From NCBI GenBank assembly GCA_013400975.1, contig WBMZ01014036.1, forward strand, positions 62,001-126,000: 64,000 nt of DNA. Direction: 5' to 3'. A model generated the notes under the pieces. It had not been told where the DNA came from, made no database searches, and was given only the letters and a program-made list of their open reading frames with translations. The DNA comes from Atrichornis clamosus. Its lineage: Eukaryota; Chordata; Aves; Passeriformes; Menuridae. Each line of letters opens with the position of its first letter. Positions within the stretch are counted from its first letter, which is position 1. The position numbers and the translations under genes were made by a program. Positions 45,786-56,762 of this stretch are shown in pieces.

Positions 45786-48349
45786 TAAAAGCGCTTCGTC
45801 TGAAAGAGATGGGGGGGAAATGCCACCCAAACCCAGGTACTCTAAAAGTGAATCCCTCCAACCCCAGCGATGCCAGCAGAAGGGGAGATGGTGGTTTTGG
45901 GGGTCTGGCTGAGTCAGCCAGGGGATCTGGTGGTGCCCCATTGCCAACTCCTGCAGCCTGCACCTTCCTCCCCCAGGGAGGAAGAGGAGGAGGATGTGCA
46001 AGGTGGGTGGCTGTAGGGATGAAGAGGCTGCTGAGCAGCCTCTCACCACAACCCTCGGGTGCAAATACTGCAACTTTTCCAAATTCCTGAATTTGGACTG
46101 GAAATAGCTCTTTTGGGGGCTACAGCAGGTGCTGTCCCAGAGGCTGGGGGAACCCTGGGAGGGCTCAGCAAGGGAGCACTTGCAGCTGCTGTGTCCTGAC
46201 AGCCTAACATGTATGTCCTCATGCCAGGCTAAAATGGACCATTTTCCTCTCTTTTGGAGCAGGGACATGGGAGAAGTCTGCTGGGGGCCAAATTTGGCCT
46301 TTTCAGAGGCTGGGCCCAGTTCTGGGGTCAGAGGGGGTCAGATGAGGACAGTGGTGGGGGCCTGATCCCCGGGGCTCCCTTGGGCTGGCAGATGCCTGTG
46401 GAGGCAGTGGGGGCTGCCTGTGGGACCCCCGTGTTGCCCAAGGCAAGGGATGGCCACAGGGTCAGCAGCTGCTGACTAGAGCTCGCTGCTCCAGGGATTA
46501 TGCTGATCCCCTCCAGCTGCCCTGCTGTGTGCCAAAGGATTTCTGAGTCTTAAACATATTTTTCCTGCTAAGTTGGAGGTGTTTGTGTCCATGGCGCAAG
46601 GGCCAAGGCAGTGTTTGCTTTGATCCCTAAAATCTCAGCTGGGTCAGGGGGATTGTGTGACTTGGCCTTGGCCTGTGTGTGGTGGGAAATCAGACATGAG
46701 TTGGGGTTTTATAATTTCTTTCGCAAATGGAGCTCTGTAAGGCATTTAGGGCTACAGTCCTGAACCTGCTGGCTATCCTTATGGCTCTGCAGACTGCCCT
46801 TACGGTTTCTGGTCTGTTGTCAGCATTGTGACTCCCACCTTGGCTGTACCTTGGAGGAAGAAGCTCTTTTGGGGTCAGCACTTTTCCCCAGAAGCAAAAA
46901 CTCAGCCTCCCCCATGTGGTTTTCAACCCACGACTTGTTCTCTTCTCCCGGGCGTTCTCTGGTCCCAGTGGCAGCACAGAACCGAGCAATGCCACGCCCC
47001 TGCCTCTGCCCGTGCAGGCTGCGGTGGGATCCCGGTGGATCATGGATGTGTGGCTGATCCCCACCCCATCCTCCTCCTCCTCCTCAGCTGCCACCACATC
47101 ACCAGTTCTGCCCCGTTGTGCAATGGCAGCCCCAGCCCTGCTCCCCTCGGGCCCCGCTGAACGGCACCCCCGGAGCGGGGCTGTCACCCTGCTGCCACTG
47201 TCCCTTGCGGTGACATTCGAGGCGTGACAAAGGCAATGGAGGCATCACTCAGGGGCAGCCCCAGCAGCTCCAGCCGATGCACCTTTGGGTCTGACACCCA
47301 CCTCCCCTGGCCTGACAGCACCCACGGGTGCTCTCTGGGCCGCAGGCAGGGGACAAAAGCCACGCTGCCTATCAGAACAATCACTGGCTGTACTTCACAC
47401 GCCACTGTGATTCCTCAGTGCCTCTGGCTCTAGAAATGGTCTTTCCCAACACAAGCTCTTACAGTGGAAATTCAACCTCAGCACGTCTCTGATGCACCCT
47501 TGGCTCTGCCCCTGTTGCAGCAGCTGGGATTTTTCTAAATTGTTATTAGTTTTTTTCCAGAGTATGATGACAATTCCCTGGGGCTTGGTGCAACTCGGGT
47601 GTGAGGTTTGCTTCCCTGCAAATCTCTGCAGTGATGTGATGCGACTGGAGGCGCTGAGCCCATCCCAGTTTGGGGCAGGGATACCCCCAGTGCAAACCAG
47701 CCTTGCTTCTTCCTAATCCACAGGGATTCGATGGATGTCGATGTGCATCAAGGCTTTGGTGAATCAGTTGAGCTGATTTGGGATTTGGTAGGAAGAAATC
47801 CAGTGCTACAGAGAGAAGCAATGTGATTTTAGCCTTCCTCCATAAAGAAATGGGACTCGGGAGGTCCCAGTCTGTCCAGGGACATCCCCAAAGCTCTTGG
47901 ATACCTGTGCTGTGTCCGTGTGATGAGTCAGGAGATAGGGATGGAAAATGGAGGAAATTCATACAGGATTCCTTAAAACAGCTCAGAGAGAAGAGGGACC
48001 TTGTAGGGGTCAGAGCTGGGTGCCAGATATGCTAAGGACAGATTTGGGGTGACCTGGTCCCTGGCGGGTGCCCCTGGGCTCGGTGTCCCCCCCTGGCACG
48101 GCGGCAGCAGCAGTTTGGGCAGGCAGGCACAGCAGCCCCTCCTTCCCACAGCCTGCTCCTTGCTGTGGAAAAGGCCGATTTTCTCCCCAAAACGGCTCCC
48201 TTGTGGGACAGGCAACGTTTGCTCCCTCTTCCTGGCAGAACCGAAACCTTATCCCCGTCCTCAGTGCTCCGCTTGGGTTTCTCAGGGCTATTTCTGGCAC
48301 TTGGCTCCTTCGCCTCCAGCGTTTCCACTGCCTCTCTCCATCTTTTTTC

Positions 48350-48854
48350 CACTCTTTCCCTCACCCGCTGCCGTCGCTTCCCTGTGCCCTCGCCGAGCGT
48401 CCTCCCCACAGCCCCGCTGCCACGGCTGCTCCCCGAAATGGGCCACCAAGGCGGATTATTGCCTTCGCTAATCTGCATTCGCCCTCCTCCCAGTCCTCCC
48501 CTGCTCCTCCCTTCTCCAAATCGCAGCTGCACGGCTCCGGTGCGCGGTGCCGCGCGGGCTGCGCGGCCACCCTGGAATGGCCAGCGCCGGGAGAGCCACC
48601 GAGCCGGGGCTGGCGTGAGTAGGGGGCTGTGGTGCCCGGGTGGTGGCCGGGGTGTCCCTGCGGTGGGAGGCTGGGTGGCTCTCCGGCCGTCTCCGCTGGC
48701 TGCGTCTTCCTGGGATTGTTTATTTTTTTCATCCCTGCCCTTCCCGTGTCCTTCGGCGGCAGCAGGAGCCGGGAATCCCGCCTGCCGTGGGTTCGGGGTG
48801 CTGGGGTTGATCCTCTGCGGGTGACACCCGGCGTGGCCTCTGCTCAGCAGGGAG
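48350..48854 (+). promoter_or_regulatory. CpG-rich FADS6 5' region
   Basis: A CG-dense block, strongest at about 48500-48620, lies just upstream of the FADS6 coding exon. A good donor (GGC|GTGAGT at 48614/48615) and an acceptor pair (CAGCAG ending 48850) suggest a spliced leader exon. Confidence 0.5.
48577..48614 (+). CDS. FADS6: possible upstream coding exon of FADS6
   Basis: An ATG at 48577 opens MASAGRATEPGL and runs into the donor GGC|GTGAGT. Joined to 48851 it continues in frame (A-E-M-P-L-E). The phase match has a one-in-three chance of being accidental, so this alternative N-terminus is unproven. Confidence 0.35.
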
Positions 48855-49203
48855 ATGCCGCTGGAGGATGGGGACCCAGCGAGGCGGAGGGGACAGCAGA
48901 TCACCGGCGAGGTCAGCGGTACCCCCCGGCTCAGGGGGACGGGGGACCCCTCGCTCTGGGGCACGACAGCACCTGGTGGCAGCAGGACAGAGGTGACGGC
49001 AGAGGGCGGGGAGCCAGGACCAGCACTGCGTGATGGGGACGTGACCCCCGGGGAAGCCCCACAGCGAGGAGGGCAGCACGAGGAAGCCCTGATGACCGAG
49101 CTCTCGGAGCTGGTGCAGAAGGTGGTGAAGAGCAGCAGCTGGTGGGAACGGCACGGTGTGGACATCAGCATCCTTGCCTGCAGCTTCCTCCTGCTCCCGG
49201 CAG
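48855..49203 (+). CDS. FADS6: FADS6 coding exon 1
   Basis: Residues 1-116 plus one base. A disordered Gly/Arg-rich N-terminus precedes SSSWWERHGVDISILA and the first membrane segment. The donor is CAG|GTAACC. An ATG at residue 80 is an alternative start. Confidence 0.85.
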
Positions 49204-52200
49204 GTAACCTGGCTCAGCCCCCCCAAAACCGCGGTCAGGGGTGTCCCCAGGGGTCCCACTGCCTCCTCATGGCTGTTGCACTGCTTTGTGCTGAGAGTCT
49301 GTCGGCACTTACTGAGTTGTAACAAAGCCACCACTACTCCTTCACCCCATGACATGGGGCACCCTGACCCCACAGTGCGTGATGGTGACACCCGGGGTAC
49401 GACCTGGCATGAGGGAACAGTGGCACCTGGGGTACAGCCAGGGCTGAGGGGCTGGTGCCCAGGCAGATGGACACAGGACAGGAAGGGGGGTGATGTGCCC
49501 CAGCATAGGACAGGGAAACCCTGATGGGTTTGATGGCAATGGCCCTGGCCATGGTGGGTGCAGGGGGACATGGGCAAGCATGGGCATGGTTGGAAACCTG
49601 GGACTTTCCCTTGCTTTGGAACTCCTGGGGATGCTGAAATCCTGGCAGAGTCATGTCACCAGTGGGATCCCAGCCAGAGCTGTGGAGTGGGATCAGGCAC
49701 TGGCAGCACCCATTGCCATAGAGGCTGGAAGTGGCCAAACCTTCAGCACGATGGTGAGTGTGGCTGGTCCACTCATGAGGGCTGTGAAGAGGCAAACTCT
49801 CTGGCTTGGGTGGTTTAAATACCTGTAACTACAGCTGAAGAACAGGTTTAGGGCAGTGGCTGGCGTGTTTGGGTGTAGCAACACCTCCAGCCTGGCTCAG
49901 AGAGCTGCAGGATGTGTGTGGCCGAGCTCCTGCCCGGCTGGTTTCTCCACAGGGTTCCTGTGCCTGCGGTCAGCCCAGGCCATCCCTTTCCTGGTGGGTG
50001 TCCTCACCCTTGGCGTGGTGCATCACACCCTGACCGTCAAGGGCAGCCACCTGGCCAGTCACAATGCCTTGACCGAGTCCAAGTCCTGGGGCAAAGTGTG
50101 GGCCATCTTCTTCATTGAGGTGAGTGGGGCAGCCCCCCCAAAACGCCCCATCAGCACCTTGCCATGTTGGGGAATGGTGGGAATGGTTTCCAGTGGTTAG
50201 CTCTTAAAAAGTCCATTTCCAGACTGGTTTGGGGTCTGTGGAGGGCAGAGCAGCTCCCCTGGCTGCTTCTTTATGGTTGCAGAACATCTCCCCTGGGTTC
50301 CTCCCCCACAAGCCCAAGCCAGGCAGTGCCCAACCCTCACACCACGACTGCAGCCATTGCTTCTCCTTTCTCTTCCCTCCCAGCTCTGCTCAGCTTTCAC
50401 AGTCGAGCAGGCCACCTACAACCACGTGAAGATCCACCATGGCTACACCAACGTTATCGGCCTGGGGGACTCCAGCACCTGGAAACTTCCCTTCCTGAAC
50501 CGCTACGTCTACATGTTCATCGCGCCTCTCGCAGTGCCCATCTTAACCCCTCTGGTTGCCCTTGGTACGTGCCCCAGGCACCTTGGGACAGGGTGCTGGG
50601 TGCAGGGAGCTTGTGACTGTCCAGGTCACACCCCAGCCAAGGCTCCTGCTTTGTTTGGAGGCATCACATTAACTACACCAGCCCCTAGGGGAACACTGGG
50701 CTGCAGGAAAAGCAGGAGATGCTGCACTTGCCCTGGGGATGGCATCTGCTGCATCTGCTTTCTGCTGGTGCTGAGAAAACACTGCACCTTTTCCTGTGCT
50801 GGATGTTGAAAGCTCTGACAAAAGCCATCATGAGCCTGAAGCACCCCAAATTTGCCCTCCTTTGACTCAGACCCTTGGCCATAGTGGGATTCAGTGTCAC
50901 ATGTGGGTCTCAGGCCAGTCAGAGGGTGTTTGACGGCTGTGTATGGGGTGGAGGTGTGGGGGGCTGTGGGGGCCCGACACAAAGAGCTTGAGCAGGCAAA
51001 TTGGTGGCTCCAGGGAAATAATGGTGCCAGGAAACAAACAGGGAGAAGAGCACAGAAAGCAGTAAGAGGCTGAGGAAGCACAGCCCTCCAGGCTGCATGA
51101 CCCAGCTCTGGGCAGTGCCTAAAGCACAACAATGACTTGGCAAGTTGTAAGAAACAAAGATGCATCTGAATCTCCTGTGTGATGATGCACAGCTGGATCT
51201 GCTGCCCTGAGGAGGCTCTGGGACCCAGACCCAAAACCCAGCAGTTCTGTGGGATTTGGGCCAAGCAGGAGGATGGGGAAAGGGGGGTGGTGGGCTGGAC
51301 TGGGCTGGGCTGGGCTGGGCTGGGCTGTGGAGTCAACTGGGCAGCTCGGCTGCTGGAGCAGCTTCCCTGGTGGTAGGGAAGCATCAACACCTCTCCCATG
51401 TGCTGCCTCTTCTTCCTTGTGCAGATTTACTGAGGAATGTGGAGTGGAAAGCAGCTCTCAGGACCCTCTGCTGCATGTTCCTGGGGTTTTACTGCCATTA
51501 CTGGCTGCTGCTCCACGTCTCAGGCTTCCAGTCGCCATGGTCCGCCCTGCTCTGCATGCTGCTCACCCGCTCCCTCCTGGCCCATCCCTACATCCATGTC
51601 AACATATTCCAGGTAGAGACCTGAAGCTTCAGGGTATCCCAACAGTGCTGGAGACAGACCAGCCACCACCCATCACTGGTGACACAGCCCTGACACTGCT
51701 GGCTGGAGCTTGTGTCACCTTAAGGCGAGTGGGCTCAGTTGTCACCTCCCTCGTGCCGATGTCATCACCAGGAGGATCAGGCTGGTGGTGCTGGGTGGAA
51801 AGTGCTGCCCCTTGGAAAATGTCAGGGGCAGATGAGTGCCACGGGTGTGAGGATTATGTCCTCTGCAGTGGCTGGCAGGATTGGGAAGGCTGATGTGTGT
51901 TTCAGGTGGTGTTCCAGGCCCTGGGATGGGGAGAGCCTGGTGGCTCAAAGTGTGGATGCACTGGGGGAACAGAGCCTGGGAGCTCCTCGGTGGCTCCACG
52001 CACAGACAAGCGCAGGATGGAGTGACTTTAGGGACAAACCCAACTCTGGGCTTGGCAGAGAAACCCCAAAATGTGGCTCAGCCTGGCTGACCCCTTCATG
52101 CCCACACACGGGCAGAGCTGCCATTGGCTCTGCTGGGAAGAGACAGTGGGGAGGTGACAGTGCCACAGGGTGCCCACCCTGCCTCTCCCACAGCACATCG

Positions 52201-53436
52201 GCCTCCCCATGTTCGCGGCCGACCGGAAACCCAAGCGGATCCACCTCATGAGCCTGGGTGTCCTCAACCTGCCCAGCAACGCCCTCCTCGACTGGTCCTT
52301 CGGCCACTCGCTCATCAGCTGCCACGTGGAGCATCACCTCTTCCCCAGCCTCTCTGACAACATGTGCCTGAAGGTGAGACGACCCCATGGGATGGCTGAG
52401 AGTGCTGGGAGGTGACATGGGGACAAGACGTCCATCTCCCCACCAACTCCTCTCCCCACTGCCAGCCCTCTCTGCGCTGCTCCCTGCCGTGTTGGAAACC
52501 TCTCGCTGCTTTGCAGCAGTCCCTAACCCACCTCCCATCATCCCACTCCTGTTTCTCCTGGGTTTCTGCTCCCTGCTCCTTCTCCTGCTCCCATTTCCAG
52601 CCTGCAGCAGCCTTCCAGCAGTCCAGGATCCTCCCAGCTCTCCCACTGGGAAAGTATCCCTAGTGTTGCGGAGTCTGGTTTTTGATTCAGACAGCACCCA
52701 GGCAAACCTCCTGTCATTTTGGTCATGCCCTTACTTGTTGCTCTGAGGTGTGGGGTGTGTTCAGGACGTGGGCTCTGAGCACTACCCCAGCTCGAGGGGA
52801 TGCCAAGACAGATCCCAAGGCTGCCCTTCAGCACAGGGTCACCGCTCATTTAATGCTGTGCCCTTATTTTCAGTGCCCTTTGCTCAAGATCACGGGACTG
52901 GCAGGACCTGCCTCCCACAAAGGCAGGCAAGGGGGTAATTAAGCCTGTGGCAGCCTCCCAGTCCCATCACTGAGCTGGCTGTATGGACACGTGGGGATAA
53001 CTATGGGTGTGAGTGATGAGCTTGGCTGGCACTCATTAGAAGCCTCATTAGGGCATCTCTCCTAATTTGGAGCCCTACAAAGGCATTTTGCCAGGGTGAA
53101 CTCCCTGTACTGCTGCAACTGTAAACCACCTTCCTCTTAGTTTTCCCAGCAAAGATATTACAGCTGATGCTGCCTTTTCCAGCCCTGTTTTGGGCATGTG
53201 GGATGGGTTTTCTGTGCAGGTTTTGGGGATCTTGTACGAACACCAGGACATCCTGCAGAGAGGTGACGTTGCCTTTTCCTTTGCAGATCAAACCCATCGT
53301 CTCCCAATACCTGAAGCAGAAGAAGCTGCCCTACAACGAGGACACCTACACCTCCAGGCTCCAGCTCTTCCTCCAGAGATACGAGGAGCTGATGGTCCAT
53401 GCTCCCCCCATAACGGAGCTGGTGGGCATCCAGTGA
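48855..53436 (+). CDS. FADS6: FADS6, fatty acid desaturase 6
   Basis: Membrane di-iron desaturase-like protein of the endoplasmic reticulum family; its substrate is not established. Exons are 48855-49203, 49953-50119, 50384-50564, 51425-51612, 52194-52373 and 53287-53436 (349, 167, 181, 188, 180, 150 nt), 404 residues with phases 1, 0, 1, 0, 0. The three iron-binding histidine boxes are intact: HLASH (149-153), HVKIHH (186-191) and HVEHH (339-343). The C-terminus PPITELVGIQ is characteristic. The first ~78 residues are low-complexity and poorly constrained, so the true start is uncertain; conservation begins near SELVQKVVKSSSWWERHGVD. The introns hold nothing recognised except a TGGGC repeat at 51301. 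No canonical AATAAA is visible close downstream. Confidence 0.96.
49953..50119 (+). CDS. FADS6: FADS6 coding exon 2
   Basis: Residues 117-172. The acceptor is TTTCTCCACAG and the donor GAG|GTGAGT. It contains the first histidine box within TLTVKGSHLASH. Confidence 0.96.
50384..50564 (+). CDS. FADS6: FADS6 coding exon 3
   Basis: Residues 173-232 plus one base. The acceptor is CTTCCCTCCCAG and the donor TTG|GTACGT. It carries the second histidine box NHVKIHHGYTN and GLGDSSTWKLPFLNRYVYMF. Confidence 0.96.
51301..51327. repeat. (TGGGC)5 pentanucleotide repeat, FADS6 intron 3
   Basis: Five perfect TGGGC units, preceded by near-matches (GGGCTGGAC). Confidence 0.95.
51425..51612 (+). CDS. FADS6: FADS6 coding exon 4
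   Basis: Residues 233-295. The acceptor is TTCCTTGTGCAG and the donor CAG|GTAGAG. It spans membrane segments around LGFYCHYWLLLHVSGF and ends LLAHPYIHVNIFQ. Confidence 0.96.
52194..52373 (+). CDS. FADS6: FADS6 coding exon 5
   Basis: Residues 296-355, exactly 60 codons. The acceptor is CTCTCCCACAG and the donor AAG|GTGAGA. It carries the third histidine box in ISCHVEHHLFPSLSDNMCLK. Confidence 0.97.
53287..53436 (+). CDS. FADS6: FADS6 terminal coding exon 6
   Basis: Residues 356-404 and a TGA stop at 53434-53436. The acceptor is TTTCCTTTGCAG. It encodes IKPIVSQYLKQKKLPYNED and the C-terminal PPITELVGIQ. Confidence 0.97.
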   Translation: MKPIVSQYLKQKKLPYNEDTYTSRLQLFLQRYEELMVHAPPITELVGIQ

Positions 53437-56100
53437 AGACCCCAGGGGCCGCAGCACTCGAGGGGCTGTTTCCCACAGGGACTTGCAGCAGGGACGGTTT
53501 TAGCAGGACCAGCACCTCCATGAAGCCATGGAATAGGAAACATCCCTCTCTAGTGTCTTGCTTTCGGCTAGAAAATGGTGCACGGAGCCACCGCAGGGGG
53601 AGAGCCATGCGGTGCAGCACCAAGGATGGAAAAATTGGGGTCCCCCACAATTACTCCCAGCCAGGGCTTAGTTTTATCCACTCTGCTTTCACACTTGGGG
53701 AGAGGAAACCCCTCCATCTGTGGGGGATGTGGCACCACATCCGGGATATCCAGAACTGGGAACCACCGGGATCTGTAGGATGGAGCTGCAGCTGTGTGGT
53801 CAGGGTCTCAGGGAGGGGGTGGATGGTGGGGACGGGGTTGTGTCACTGCTGCTTGTGCTTTGCCTGACTTTGGGCTAAATCAGTCCCTTCTAGGAACAAA
53901 GATTTGGCAAATTCAGCCTTAACGCTTTGGAGTGGATTTTCTTTTTTATTGGGTTTTGTTGTTGGAGCAAGACTTACTGGTATCCTGTGGTGCCCAGGGC
54001 AGGGCTGGGGGAAAGACCTCCATGGAGGGTATTGATGTGCCAGAGGTGATCCCAGATCTGGTCATTGCTACGGCAAGAATTTATCAGGGGAATCATCTGC
54101 CAGAGACAGGCGGCTGTCCAGGGCTTGGGAGACTTTCCCTGTTTAGGGAGGGTGAACTCTGCGCTCTGTGCTGCTGCCAGCGGCTGGGATGCTCACGTGG
54201 CCAGTTCCAGCCCCCTCTGTGACGCTGTGTCTGGCTTTACCAGGGTGCTCTGCTGTCCCAGACCTGCAAGACCAATGACAAAGTCCAGCCCAGTGTCACG
54301 CTGGGGGGCTGGCAGCAGAAAAGGCAGCTGGCCAAGCTGGGACCAGTGTGGCTTTGCTGTCATCTTGGTGTTTTGCTCCCTGGTTTGGGCTGTCCTCCCA
54401 TCAGGGCTGGACCCCCACAGCTCCACAATGGGGATTTATAAGACCAGTATGTCTCAAGGCACAGGGAAGCTTTGCCCTGGTCCTGGCCCATGGCAGGGTG
54501 ATGGTCACAGCAGGCAATCCATGCTGTTTGCCACCCTTCCCCTCCACCAAGTCCAGAAACATCCTCAGACCCACTGGAGAAGTGTCCCTGAGTGGCTGCT
54601 GTGACGTGAGGCTGGAGCTGGGATGGCCACAGGGTCCCTGTGTAGATGATCCAGACTCGGGGCAGGGAATAGTGGCCCTGGATCCATGCAGTGTGACCCC
54701 TTTGGCATCAGAAATGTTGAATTACTGATTCATCCTGGGCTGGGGCCCAGGGGTTACTGATATGCTGATCTGGTGGCATTGGCACCCTTGTGTGGCCTCA
54801 TGTGGGTCATCGATCCAGGACATTATGAAACATCCAGAGGGCAAATTGTCGTCCTTTGAGCATGGGTTAGGCTGAGTCTGTAGGTAGGGGAGGAAGTGGA
54901 GGGATTTGGCCAGGCATTAGAGCTAAATTAAGCAAAATGTGCCAAATGATCCATGTTCCCAGCTCCAGTGAGGGGGTGAAGGAGCATTAGAGGTGCTTTC
55001 AGTTCAGGTGGGGTATTCTCAGCCTCAGTGTTCCCACTTGTGAGCACAAAATGCTCTTTTCCCCTCTCCTGCTGCAAAGAGATCAGTCCCAAAATGCTTC
55101 CAAGCATTGGTCCAGCCCTTTTCCTAGCTGGGTTTCATAGATGTTGTTTAACGCAGTGCCATCTAAAGGCAAGTGTTTGTAGCTCCTTCAGCCAGTGGGA
55201 GGTAGCCTGTGATTTGGGAAATATGTGGATTATTCCCTGTCAGAAGTGGCAGGTACAGAAGTTAATGGGGGAAGGGAGAATTCTGGGAAAAAAAGAGGAT
55301 TCTGAGCCCTGTGCTCAGAACCCCCCAGATTTAAACTCAACTCTTTTTGTGGTTGACATCTATGATGATATTTGGAGCCTCCAGCCTCCCCTCTCTGGAC
55401 AGTGGGTCTGTGATTGCTGTGCTGAGCTGAGGATGAAGGTTTGAAACCATTGGAAACTCTGGTCCTCGCCACAAACACCCTGAAGGAGTGGGTGCAGAGG
55501 GAGGCACACAGCCAGCTGCCATTCTCAGCATGCCTTTGCAGAAAGCCATCAACTAAATTTCCAAGACCATGAGAGAAAGCGTGTGGGTTTTATGACCCGT
55601 ATTACAACTGGCTTCTGGCTGTAAACTCCTCATGGTCTTAATTGCATTTAAAAAGCCCCGTCAGAGCTCGCCTGCGTGCTCTGGCATCAGCCCAACTCTT
55701 AAATGTCTCCTGGACCCGCTGAGATGATTTTCCTGACTGGTGGATTGTGCAGGGGCTGAGCTAGGATGGATGTGGTGCATCTGCAAGGGAGGTGTGAGTA
55801 CCAGCATTTGAAATGAGCTGAGTGATGGGGTTTAAGGAGGAAATAAAGTAGGTACCATGGGGACGCTGGGACGGGAGCTTTGGTAGCACCATTTATCCAC
55901 TGCCTCTGGCATTAATGATGTTTTATCCTTTATTGAGGGGATGCTGTGGGTTTCTCCTGGCAAGAGGTGGGCAGCTGTGCAGGTGGATGGGTAAAATGAG
56001 TCCGAGATCCGGTTGCCGCCGGTAGACCTCGGCAGGTGGTCGCTTTGGGCGATAAAAGAGTGCAGACAATTAGCACACGCGGGGACGAAGATGCTGCGGG
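53437..56100. other. FADS6-FDXR spacer including FADS6 3' untranslated region
   Basis: No coding exon is recognised. The left part is presumably FADS6 3' untranslated sequence, though I find no AATAAA on the plus strand close by (the first clear one is near 55840). An AT-richer block at about 55580-55700 (CTTAATTGCATTTAAAAAG) may be regulatory. Confidence 0.5.
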
Positions 56101-56731
56101 AGCGAGCGGCGTACCGCGGAGGTCTCACCATGGAGAGCGGCGGTGCGAACGGCCGCCAGACGGCCGCTCCTTCCCCGTATCTCTATGGTACCGCTCGCTT
56201 CCGGTCAGACACGATGGGAAAGGCGTGTCGCCATTGGCTGGCGGCGTGGGGGCGGGGCCACGCAGTGACGGAGAGGCGGGGTTATGCTAAGCAGGACACT
56301 GACCGTTCTCGTGATTGGCCGGTGGAGATGAAGGGTGGGGCCTGGACGATGAGAGGCGGGGCCTGGCGGCGGCACCGGGACCCGGCCCGGGGGGGACACG
56401 TGTCCGGGGGGGACTGGGACAACCGGGGGAACCGGGGCAGTGGGTCCGAGGGGCTGCGAGAACCGCGCCCTGCAGGCCCGTGATCCAGCCCTGGGCGAGT
56501 GAGAGGCGCAGGGGCCCCCGGACCGGGACCGGGACCGCGACCGGGACCCCAGTGCGCGGGGTCGGGGGTCTCGGTTCTGGCACTCTGGGGCAGTTGACAC
56601 CCCTCCGGCCCCCGGCCGCGCCGGCCCCGGCCTGGCCATAAGCGCCAAGGCCGCTGTCCCTGACCTCGAGGCGTTTCCGCCTCCGCGGGTTCGGTACATA
56701 AACCCCGGCCCCGCTCGGCTCCGCTGCGGCG
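56100..56731 (+). promoter_or_regulatory. FDXR CpG-island promoter
   Basis: CpG-dense sequence with repeated GC boxes (GGGGGCGGGGCC, AGGCGGGGTT, AGGCGGGGCC), inverted CCAAT boxes (GCCATTGGCTGG near 56230, GTGATTGGCCGG near 56313), an ETS-like CTTCCGGT, and a CACGTG palindrome at 56394-56405. This is a typical housekeeping promoter layout. The transcription start is not visible. Confidence 0.65.
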
Positions 56732-56762
56732 ATGGCCGGCGCGGGCACACGAGTCTCGCTGG
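56732..56762 (+). CDS. FDXR: FDXR coding exon 1
   Basis: 31 nt encoding [10 protein letters not shown] plus one base. The donor G|GTGGGT is chosen over a second GT four bases on because only it keeps frame with exon 2. The ATG context is GGCGATGG. Confidence 0.88.

Larger units (their letters stand above)
38401..48349. other. USH1G-FADS6 spacer, right part
   Basis: No coding exon is recognised on either strand. It contains a 33-bp minisatellite (45109-45268), a homeodomain-type inverted repeat (45756-45785), and scattered GC-rich patches (42180-42310, 46930-47230). Confidence 0.55.

Noticed and set aside
48032..49171. 379-codon minus-strand ORF overlapping FADS6 exon 1 and its promoter
   Set aside because: Ser/Pro/Arg-rich frame created by CpG-island composition, antisense to FADS6 exon 1.
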